A DNA stretch of 38,048 nt from Saprospiraceae bacterium (GTDB taxonomy: Bacteria > Bacteroidota > Bacteroidia > Chitinophagales > Saprospiraceae): assembly GCA_020627825.1 (NCBI GenBank), contig JAHDGD010000026.1, positions 1-38,048 of the forward strand, written 5' to 3'. The notes under the pieces were generated by a model. That model was not told where the DNA came from. It saw nothing but the letters and a program-made list of their open reading frames with translations, and searched no databases. Shown here in pieces: positions 27,217 to 34,022 of the stretch (position 1 is its first letter; the number at the start of each line of letters is the position of its first letter). A program made the translations under genes and the position numbers.

Positions 27217-28308
27217 ATGGAAGCCAAAGAGAATCTAATGGGTATAGTCGCCGCGCTATACAAAAAGAGGTTTCATATCATAGGTCTCACCATTCTTACT
27301 AGTATTATTGCTGCAGGCTTGTCACTCTTATTGCCAAATTATTATGAGGCAGAGACAATTTTTTATGCAGCTTCTCCAGATTTGGCTAAACCTGCACCAA
27401 TGGGTATTAGTGAGACAAAGATGGATTACTATGGAGAAAGTGAAGATATCGATCGTTTATTTAGTCTCGCTCGTTCAAGTGAATTAAGAGCAAAAATCAT
27501 TGCTCATTTTTCGCTTTATGACCACTACAAAATAGACCCAGATTCCAAATATGCCGATTTTAATGTGCAGAAAAAATTGAAGAAAGCTTTCACAATCGAG
27601 AAAACAAAGTATGATGCTTTGCGTCTAGCAATAGAAGATACTAATCCTATTTTAAGTAGAGATATGACTAATTTCGCAAGAGACAATATTAATTCAAAAG
27701 CTCAAGAATTAATTAAAGACAGTCAAGCCAAGTTACTTAAAACTTCTCAGGCAAATATTGAATTAAAGAATTTAAAGATCGAAGAATTAAATCAAGAGCT
27801 TGATTCCTTACGTAATAAGTATTCAATCTTTGACACAAAATCTCAAGGTGAGGTCATTGCTTCTCTATTGACGAAATTGCAATCAGATTTGGTAAATGTA
27901 CAGTCAAGAAAAAGTTCTTATAAAGGAATTAATCAAGATAGTGTGCGTGTGTTAGGTATTCGAGAAAAGGCACTTGAAAGACAACTTTCAAGTATCAAAG
28001 TTCAAGCAAAAAATTATAATGCTGGATTAGCAAAAGTTGTATCATTAGAAAAGCAGCAAACAGAAGCAAGTGATCAATTGGGGATAGATAAAGAGCGATA
28101 TAAATTACTTAAAGCAGCTTATGAGAACGATTTTAATGGTGTCCACGTTGTAGAATTTGCAAAGAAACCCAGTAGAAAGTCTCGTCCAAAGAGAAGCATC
28201 CTTGTAGTGGGTACTGCGGTTGCAACTTTCTTTTTTCTTTGCTTAGGAGTCATCTTATTGTCTTTTTATAAGCAAATCGATTGGAAAGAGCTTCGTTCGG
28301 ATGCTTAG
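27217..28308 (+). CDS. Wzz-like polysaccharide chain-length/co-polymerase protein
   Basis: This 363-residue protein has the Wzz layout: a first membrane helix (about residues 17-38), a periplasmic region that is largely coiled coil (about 150-300, with runs such as ELNQELDSLRNKYS), and a second helix near the C-terminus (about 328-350). The kinase domain often fused to Wzc proteins is absent, so it is the short PCP form. It sets the length of polymer made by the Wzy-like neighbour. Its last eight bases overlap the next gene's start. Confidence 0.9.
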   Translation: MEAKENLMGIVAALYKKRFHIIGLTILTSIIAAGLSLLLPNYYEAETIFYAASPDLAKPAPMGISETKMDYYGESEDIDRLFSLARSSELRAKIIAHFSLYDHYKIDPDSKYADFNVQKKLKKAFTIEKTKYDALRLAIEDTNPILSRDMTNFARDNINSKAQELIKDSQAKLLKTSQANIELKNLKIEELNQELDSLRNKYSIFDTKSQGEVIASLLTKLQSDLVNVQSRKSSYKGINQDSVRVLGIREKALERQLSSIKVQAKNYNAGLAKVVSLEKQQTEASDQLGIDKERYKLLKAAYENDFNGVHVVEFAKKPSRKSRPKRSILVVGTAVATFFFLCLGVILLSFYKQIDWKELRSDA

Positions 28309-29752
28309 TTCTGCCCTGCATATAGGATCTGATACAAAAGCATTTTGGGGCTTTAGTATACTTACTATTTCAAGTGTTTTACTGTCCGTAATTTCATATT
28401 CAGTCTATCCTATGGTTATTCCATTAGCCATTATAGGATTATATATTTCAATTGTTGATCTTAGATTGTTTTATTTCTTACTGATCGGATTATTAGCGAT
28501 TAGTACAGAACTTGATTTACCTGGAGGAATAGGTCTTGATTTTCCAGGTGAGCCTTTGATGATCTTTATTACGGTTATGTATGTGTTTATTGCATTATTT
28601 AAACCGAAGCAAGTTGTCATACCGTTAAAAAATCCTATTACTTTCCTAATAATTGCCCATGTGTGCTGGATCGCAATCACGAGTATTCCTAGTGTAAATC
28701 AAGTGGTAAGTCTTAAGTTTTTATTAGCGAAAATATGGTATGTAATTCCATTTTACTTTTCTTTCTTTCTTTTTATAAAAAATCGAAATCAAATTAATAC
28801 ACTTTTGACTACACTTATGGTATTTGTTGGATTTGGTGCAAGTTTTGTAATGATCAAACATATATCGTATGGATTAACGTATGATACGATTGAACGAGCG
28901 GTACAACCTATTTATAGAAATCATGTCAATTACGCATGTTTGCTAACTATTACATTACCATACTTATGGTTTATTAGCTGGGTAAATCGGAAGAATGTAG
29001 TATATCGAATCTTAATAACAGGATTAAACTTATTTATTTTAGTAGCTATTTATTACTCTTTCACACGTGCCGCCATAGGTTCTGTTGTTATTGGAATGGC
29101 TGCTTTTTTTGTGATGCGATTGAAATTAACTCGATTTGCATTTATTGCGGCAATTATCAGTGGACTTTTATTTGTAAATTATATGGTGCAAAGCAATCGT
29201 TTTATGGATTTCGCACCAGACTTTGAGCGAACAATTTCCCATACTGATTTCGACAATTTATTAGAAGCTACAGCGAAAGGAGAAGATATTTCTACAATGG
29301 AACGTGTCTATCGATGGATTGCCGGTGCACGAATGATTTATGAACGGCCTTTAGTGGGCTATGGCCCAAATAATTTCTATCCGTATTACAAGCATAAAAC
29401 GGTCAATAGTTTTGAAACGTATGTTAGTGATAATCCAGAAAAAAGTGGTATTCATTGTTACTATCTTATGGTACCTGTGGAGCAAGGTATTCCAGGAGCA
29501 TTGATTTTTTTGTTGCTCTGTTTTTACTTGCTATATGAAGCAGAGAAAGCGTATCATAAAACAGATGATAGGTACCTTAAATATTTAGTTGGTGCAAGTT
29601 TCGTAAGTTTGGTTTCTATTCTGACGATCTTAATTGTGAATGATTTATTGGAAGCGGATAAGGTAGGTCCTTTTTTCTTCATTGCGGGTGCATTGATCGT
29701 ATTTGTTAGAAGAAAACAAAATGTGAAAGAAGCTAAAGACTTATTAACCTGA
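28301..29752 (+). CDS. O-antigen ligase/polymerase-like protein (Wzy/WaaL fold)
   Basis: The 483-residue protein has about 12 membrane helices and a large periplasmic loop with the Wzy_C features: FTRAAIGSVVIGMAAFF in the helix before the loop, then RPLVGYGPNNFYPYYKH with the conserved Gly-Asn pair and HCYYLMVPVEQGIPGAL after it. It should polymerise lipid-linked repeat units or ligate the polymer to a carrier. The start overlaps the Wzz-like gene by eight bases. No glycosyltransferase or initiating phosphosugar transferase lies in this cassette, so those must be elsewhere. Confidence 0.9.
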   Translation: MLSSALHIGSDTKAFWGFSILTISSVLLSVISYSVYPMVIPLAIIGLYISIVDLRLFYFLLIGLLAISTELDLPGGIGLDFPGEPLMIFITVMYVFIALFKPKQVVIPLKNPITFLIIAHVCWIAITSIPSVNQVVSLKFLLAKIWYVIPFYFSFFLFIKNRNQINTLLTTLMVFVGFGASFVMIKHISYGLTYDTIERAVQPIYRNHVNYACLLTITLPYLWFISWVNRKNVVYRILITGLNLFILVAIYYSFTRAAIGSVVIGMAAFFVMRLKLTRFAFIAAIISGLLFVNYMVQSNRFMDFAPDFERTISHTDFDNLLEATAKGEDISTMERVYRWIAGARMIYERPLVGYGPNNFYPYYKHKTVNSFETYVSDNPEKSGIHCYYLMVPVEQGIPGALIFLLLCFYLLYEAEKAYHKTDDRYLKYLVGASFVSLVSILTILIVNDLLEADKVGPFFFIAGALIVFVRRKQNVKEAKDLLT

Positions 29753-29843
29753 ATTCGAGTTTATACCATTATTCACGTCATTTAATAAAATGGTATTACT
29801 TGCTTGCAATTTGAGTTTAAATGGTAATCATTATGATCAAAAT

Positions 29844-29879
29844 AAAAAAGCCAAGACACTGGTTTGTATCTTGGCTTTT
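29844..29879 (-). terminator. Hairpin terminator between convergent genes
   Basis: An 11-bp stem (29846-29856 with 29869-29879) around a 12-base loop. The T run is better on the minus strand, so it mainly serves the OmpH-like genes, but it may also stop the plus-strand cassette. Confidence 0.8.
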
Positions 29880-29898
29880 ATTGTAAGATGGGAATATC

Positions 29899-30408
29899 TT
29901 AAATACCCAGTTTTGCTTTTACTTTGTCCGTAATATCAGTGGATTCGTCAGCATATAAGATCATACCTTGACTGCTGTCAAATACATATGTAAAACTTTC
30001 TTCTTTAGCAACTGCATCTATTGCTTCTTGAACTTTATCCAAGATGGGTTGAATCAACTCATTTTGCTTTAAAGCAATTTCGTTTTGAGATTTTCCTTGA
30101 AACTCTACAAGTTTTTGTTCTTCTTGTTGAAGTGTTGCAAGTTCTATTTCTAGTTGCTTAGGAGAAATTTCACCACTGTCTCTCTTTTGTTGTAAAGCAG
30201 CAGCTTTCGTCTGAAGAGATTGATACATTTGTTCTGCTCTTTTTGATAACTGAGCGCTATACGTTTCTAAGTTGCTATTTGCTTCTTTTACTTCAGGCAT
30301 TAAGGAAAGCAATCCTTGAGAATTTACATATCCTATTTTCTGAGCTGAGGCACTAAATGCAGCAGCACTCAGTAAGCAAATTAAAACGAATGATTTTACT
30401 AATTTCAT
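29899..30408 (-). CDS. OmpH/Skp-like periplasmic chaperone
   Basis: The 169-residue protein has a signal peptide (cut near SASAQ), then QKIGYVNSQGLLSLMPEVKEA, the OmpH opening with the MPE element. A coiled-coil arm region covers about residues 45-110, and the cap ends ILYADESTDITDKVKAKLGI. That C-terminus is close to the OmpH-like protein at 10209-10712, while the neighbour at 30472-30987 is more distant. It lies 63 bases after that neighbour's stop codon and has a -7 element of its own there. It should assist folding of outer-membrane proteins together with the other copies. Confidence 0.93.
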   Translation of the reverse strand: MKLVKSFVLICLLSAAAFSASAQKIGYVNSQGLLSLMPEVKEANSNLETYSAQLSKRAEQMYQSLQTKAAALQQKRDSGEISPKQLEIELATLQQEEQKLVEFQGKSQNEIALKQNELIQPILDKVQEAIDAVAKEESFTYVFDSSQGMILYADESTDITDKVKAKLGI

Positions 30409-30462
30409 TTATGTAGTTTTTAAAAAATTCAAATATATATAGACCAATTGTCCAAAGTGCCG

Positions 30463-30470
30463 CAAAGGTA
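30463..30470 (-). promoter_or_regulatory. -7 element for the second OmpH-like gene
   Basis: The minus strand reads TACCTTTGCGG, a strong TAnnTTTG match, between the two OmpH-like genes and about 55 bases before the start at 30408. Confidence 0.6.
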
Positions 30471-30471
30471 A

Positions 30472-30987
30472 TTAATTTCTAAGACGTTTGCGTACATCTT
30501 CTGTTTTGTCTAGTTCTTCATTTAAGAAAAGAATTCCAGCACTACCTCCTTTATCTAGAATAAGATCGAATCCTCTATCATCAGCAAAATCTTCAATTGC
30601 CGCTACAACTTTATCTTGTACTGGTTTAACCAATTCCTGTCTTCTTTTGAATAAATCACCATCAGGACCAAAACGAAGTTTTTGCATATCCATAACACTC
30701 TTTTCTTTATCAACAATTTCTTGTTCTCTCTGTGCACGAACTTCATCACTTAAAAGCACTTGTTCTGCCTGATATTTGTTGTACATGCTTTTTACTTTAT
30801 CCATTTCTATGGATATTTCTTGTCTCCATTTTGATGCGATTTTATCTAGTTCTGCTTGTGCCGTTTTGTATTCTGGCATCTCATTTAATAAGGCATTTAC
30901 GTCGACAACCGCAACACGCTGGGCAGTTAATGATGTTCCTAAGAATCCTACAAGTAGTAAAACGAAAGTTAAAAATCTCCTTTTCAT
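30472..30987 (-). CDS. OmpH/Skp-like periplasmic chaperone
   Basis: The 171-residue protein has a signal peptide (MKRRFLTFVLLLVGFLGTSLTAQ), then VAVVDVNALLNEMPEYKTAQ, the OmpH opening. A long helical arm region (about residues 45-110) follows, including the family element KLRFGPDGDLFKRRQELVKP, then the cap AIEDFADDRGFDLILDKGGS and LNEELDKTEDV. The FGPDGDLFKRRQEL element marks it as the more standard Bacteroidota OmpH copy. It is the first of a tandem pair and has its own -7 element (31060-31067). Confidence 0.94.
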   Translation of the reverse strand: MKRRFLTFVLLLVGFLGTSLTAQRVAVVDVNALLNEMPEYKTAQAELDKIASKWRQEISIEMDKVKSMYNKYQAEQVLLSDEVRAQREQEIVDKEKSVMDMQKLRFGPDGDLFKRRQELVKPVQDKVVAAIEDFADDRGFDLILDKGGSAGILFLNEELDKTEDVRKRLRN

Positions 30988-31059
30988 AATTCCTGTGTTT
31001 TATGAGGTGTATTCAAAACTTTATTTATCCCACACCAGTTAAAAATGCTATTGAGGAGG

Positions 31060-31067
31060 CAAATCTA
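31060..31067 (-). promoter_or_regulatory. -7 element for the first OmpH-like gene
   Basis: The minus strand reads TAGATTTG, matching TAnnTTTG, about 73 bases before the start at 30987. Confidence 0.5.
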
Positions 31068-31212
31068 CTATTTTAATTAAAGCCTCTGTACATGTGACTA
31101 AAAATACAGCATAATAGTTTCATTCTCATATATAAGTTAAAACAATTATACCGCATTTAAATTACTGAAAATTAAACGATTAGTACAATAATATAGCGTT
31201 TTTTTCAGCAAA

Positions 31213-31232
31213 TGTTTAACGATTGTTTAACG
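31213..31232. repeat. Direct repeat TGTTTAACG, 11 bp apart
   Basis: TGTTTAACG occurs at 31213-31221 and again at 31224-31232, start to start 11 bases, about one helical turn. A related TTAAACGATT lies near 31172-31181. This is the layout of a tandem regulator site. Confidence 0.4.
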
Positions 31233-31416
31233 TACAATTTCGTATGACTATGAGTTGATTAAACTTTAAAAACCAGTTGTTTTGTTTCATTCCCAAATAT
31301 CCTATGGTTCATGATGTCATAAATTCAAGAGTCAGCGATCAAATCGTAATAAAATGACTCTTTTGTCTACTCAATAAATTATCTTCGCGACATCAAACAT
31401 AATATCAAAAGTAAGC

Positions 31417-32901
31417 ATGGTTTCTCTCTCTACTCAAGACTGGAATTTGCAAACAATTAAAGCAATTCTTAAGGGCTCAAAAATAGAAGTTCATCCTGAA
31501 ATTAAAGCACCTATTGAACACAATAGAAGATTTCTAGAAGAAAAGGTTGAATCAGCTCGTGCACCTATTTATGGTATAAACACAGGATTTGGTTCTTTAT
31601 GTGATGTGGCCATACCCAAAGAATCCTTGCATCAATTGCAAATTAATCTTGTTCGTTCTCATGCTTGTGGAACGGGAGAAGAAGTTCCTATAGAGATCAT
31701 TCGGCTTATTCAGGCATTGAAGATTAAGAACTTATCCTTAGCTAATTCTGGTATCCGGTATGATCTTTTACATCATATGGTTAAGGTATTCAATGCAGAT
31801 ATAGCACCAGAAATGTTTCAGCAAGGAAGTCTCGGAGCAAGTGGAGATTTAGCACCATTGTCTCACATGGCTTTAAGTTTGATGGGTGAAGGAAAAGCGC
31901 ACTATGAAGGTAAGAAAGTGGATGCCCTTTGGGCCCTGACCCAAAAAAACATACATCCTATTGCTTTACATGGCAAGGAAGGCTTGGCTTTATTGAACGG
32001 CACACAATTTTCAACAGCCTATTTAAGCTACGCTGTGTATCATGGTCAGCGACTTTTCAAATGGGCAAACCTTATAACGGCCTTGTCCTATTTTAGTTAT
32101 GATTGTGGGCTTGATCCTTTGGATAACAGAATTCATGCAATCAGAAGACAAGAGGGTCAAATTCTAGCTGCAGAACAAATTTTAATAGCATTAAAAGGAA
32201 TAGGGCTCAAGGCCCAAAATGTGCAATATGTACAAGATCCATATGCTTTTCGTTGCGCTCCTCAGGTACATGGTGCTTCGTATGATACACTTCAATACGC
32301 TCATCGTATTATGCTGAATGAAATCAATGCCGTTACAGATAATCCATTGGTATTTAGCGATACGGATGCTGTAATGAGCGGAGGAAATTTTCATGCTCAG
32401 CCTATAGCATTGGCAGCTGATTTCTTAGCGATTGCACTTGCAGAACTAGGTAGTATTTCAGAAAGAAGAATATATAATCTGATTGATGGAAAAAGAAACT
32501 TACCTAGTTACCTCGCTGAAAAATCTGGACTTAACTCAGGCTTTATGATTGCTCAATATACGGCAGCTGCAATTGTAAGTGAAAATAAACAGTTATGTAC
32601 GCCATCAAGTATTGATTCGATTACCTCAAGTAAAGGGCAAGAAGATCATGTAAGTATGGCGGCAAATGCTGGACGCAAACTGTATAAAGTGGTGCATAAT
32701 CTGTATCAGATCCTAGGAATAGAGTTGGTCACTGCTTGTCAAGCTGCTGATTTCAGAGGAACTGAAAAATTGAATAGCACGTTAAAAGAGTTGCACGATA
32801 CAGTGCGTAATACAATTCCTTATGTAGAAGAAGATGTCATATTAGGTACATATCTTAGACAAGCAAAAGACATACTATATACAGAAACTCTCTCGTTTTA
32901 A
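31417..32901 (+). CDS. hutH: Histidine ammonia-lyase
   Basis: It removes ammonia from L-histidine to give urocanate, the first step of histidine breakdown. The 494-residue protein has the Ala141-Ser142-Gly143 triad that forms the MIO cofactor (GSLGASGDLAPLSH), the active-site Tyr52 in YGINTGFG, and QDPYAFRCAPQVHG and SSKGQEDHVSMA later on. The Ser81-His82 pair in NLVRSHACGTG is the histidine-type selectivity element, where tyrosine and phenylalanine lyases carry His-Leu or Phe-Leu. No hutU, hutI or hutG is nearby. The next gene, an M48 protease, starts 18 bases downstream. Palindrome copy 7 lies inside it. Confidence 0.93.
   Translation: MVSLSTQDWNLQTIKAILKGSKIEVHPEIKAPIEHNRRFLEEKVESARAPIYGINTGFGSLCDVAIPKESLHQLQINLVRSHACGTGEEVPIEIIRLIQALKIKNLSLANSGIRYDLLHHMVKVFNADIAPEMFQQGSLGASGDLAPLSHMALSLMGEGKAHYEGKKVDALWALTQKNIHPIALHGKEGLALLNGTQFSTAYLSYAVYHGQRLFKWANLITALSYFSYDCGLDPLDNRIHAIRRQEGQILAAEQILIALKGIGLKAQNVQYVQDPYAFRCAPQVHGASYDTLQYAHRIMLNEINAVTDNPLVFSDTDAVMSGGNFHAQPIALAADFLAIALAELGSISERRIYNLIDGKRNLPSYLAEKSGLNSGFMIAQYTAAAIVSENKQLCTPSSIDSITSSKGQEDHVSMAANAGRKLYKVVHNLYQILGIELVTACQAADFRGTEKLNSTLKELHDTVRNTIPYVEEDVILGTYLRQAKDILYTETLSF
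31928..31945. repeat. Interspersed palindrome, copy 7 (GGG-N6-CCC)
   Basis: TTTGGG-CCCTGA-CCCAAA: six-base arms with a non-symmetric six-base centre. It lies in hutH, read TGG GCC CTG ACC CAA AAA (Trp-Ala-Leu-Thr-Gln-Lys). A weaker relative (GGGC-TCAAG-GCCC) follows at 32203-32215. Confidence 0.75.
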
Positions 32902-32919
32902 CTGCTAAAAATATAATTC

Positions 32920-33732
32920 ATGAGTAAAAAGATTGCTTTATTTATTATTATGAGTTCACTTGTATTGATTTCCTGCGAATTTCTAAAAAAGACATATAAT
33001 TCTGGTTCTGAGGCTGTATCGAATGTTAATGTATTTGCATATACGCAAGATATTGAACTGGGAAAACAAGTTCAACAAGAAATTGCGTCCAATCCGAAGG
33101 ATTTCCCCATACTTCCTAAAGCAAGTAATCAGAAAATTTACGCTTATATAGAACAATTAAAATCTACGATTTTAAATTCAGGACAGATCAAATATAGAAC
33201 AGAATTTGCATGGGAAATTAGCATTATTGATGATGACAAAACATTAAATGCATTTGCAACTCCAGGAGGATACATCTATATCTACACAGGCTTGATCAAG
33301 TTTCTAGACAGTGAAGATCAATTAATAGGGGTTCTAGGACATGAGATGGCCCATTCTGATAGACGTCATAGTACAAGACAATTGACGAAGTCACTCGGTT
33401 TATCGATGCTATTAGATGCAGTGCTGGGACAACGGGATGCAGTGGAACAAATTCTTGGACAATTAGCTGGACTTAAATTCAGTCGTTCCAATGAACGAGA
33501 AGCGGATGAATATTCTGTAAAATATTTATGTAATTCATCGTATAATAGTGATGGAGCAGCTGGTTTTTTTCAGAAACTAGCAGATCAACCTTCGCCTCCC
33601 GAATTTTTGAGTACACATCCATCTCCTGATAATCGAGTAGAGAATATGGCAACGTTGGAAACGACTCTTAACTGTAAAGGAAGTGAAACAAATGTTTCGC
33701 GTTATAACCAAATGAAGGCATTACTCAACTAG
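32920..33732 (+). CDS. M48-family metalloprotease lipoprotein
   Basis: This is a zinc protease exported as a lipoprotein. The lipobox LISC places the lipidated Cys at residue 19. The active site is GHEMAH (His141, Glu142, His145), with the third ligand Glu192 in SNEREAD. The 270-residue length matches the short M48 group related to LoiP/YcaL and BepA, but without BepA's TPR domain. Such proteases help quality control of outer-membrane proteins. It lies 18 bases downstream of hutH; a functional link between the two is not obvious. Confidence 0.93.
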   Translation: MSKKIALFIIMSSLVLISCEFLKKTYNSGSEAVSNVNVFAYTQDIELGKQVQQEIASNPKDFPILPKASNQKIYAYIEQLKSTILNSGQIKYRTEFAWEISIIDDDKTLNAFATPGGYIYIYTGLIKFLDSEDQLIGVLGHEMAHSDRRHSTRQLTKSLGLSMLLDAVLGQRDAVEQILGQLAGLKFSRSNEREADEYSVKYLCNSSYNSDGAAGFFQKLADQPSPPEFLSTHPSPDNRVENMATLETTLNCKGSETNVSRYNQMKALLN

Positions 33733-33788
33733 AGGATATGCAACAACAAATTAAGAATTAGTTTGAGATAATCATTGGGTTTAAGGCA

Positions 33789-33809
33789 TTTTTGGGTTGA
33801 ACCCAAAAA
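33789..33809. repeat. Interspersed palindrome, copy 8 (21 bp, intergenic)
   Basis: The only non-coding copy: the 17-mer TTTGGGTTGAACCCAAA plus two further T/A pairs on each side, perfect around a central G. It is 57 bases past the M48 stop. No T run follows either side, so it is a poor terminator. Confidence 0.9.
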
Positions 33810-33905
33810 GTAAGATGAATTGCTTATCCCTAATATTGTGTTGTATTCTTATGGTAAGGAGCTAATATTCTAGCAAAATAGTGTGGTTTTTTCAATAAAG
33901 AAAGC

Positions 33906-33913
33906 TACCTTTG
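33906..33913 (+). promoter_or_regulatory. -7 element for the isomerase gene
   Basis: TACCTTTGC matches TAnnTTTG exactly. A GTGG about 20 bases upstream may act as a weak -33 box. The start codon lies 110 bases downstream, leaving a leader of about 100 bases with an 8-bp inverted repeat (GCAACAAA at 33930-33937, TTTGTTGC at 33979-33986). Confidence 0.6.
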
Positions 33914-34022
33914 CAATCTTTTTTTGAGAGCAACAAACTGAGGCTTAATTATTTACTAAAAAGTAGCGCTTTAGAAAATTTGTTGCAACTTTTACTTGTA
34001 TAATATTAAATCAAAAGTATAA

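Larger units (their letters stand above)
30988..31416. other. 429-bp divergent intergenic region
   Basis: It separates the OmpH-like genes (minus) from histidine ammonia-lyase (plus) and holds no gene that I can support. Contents seen: a -7 element for the minus strand, a helically phased direct repeat (31213-31232), and a degenerate TATCTTCG -7-like sequence at 31380-31387 that could serve hutH. Confidence 0.7.

Noticed and set aside
30040-30062. GTTGAATCAAC in an OmpH-like gene as a further palindrome copy
   Set aside because: It has the GGGTTGA half but no CCCAA partner, so it does not meet the pattern.
33789-33809. The intergenic palindrome as a terminator of the M48 gene
   Set aside because: No T run follows on either strand, and the same sequence occurs inside coding genes, where a terminator would be harmful.
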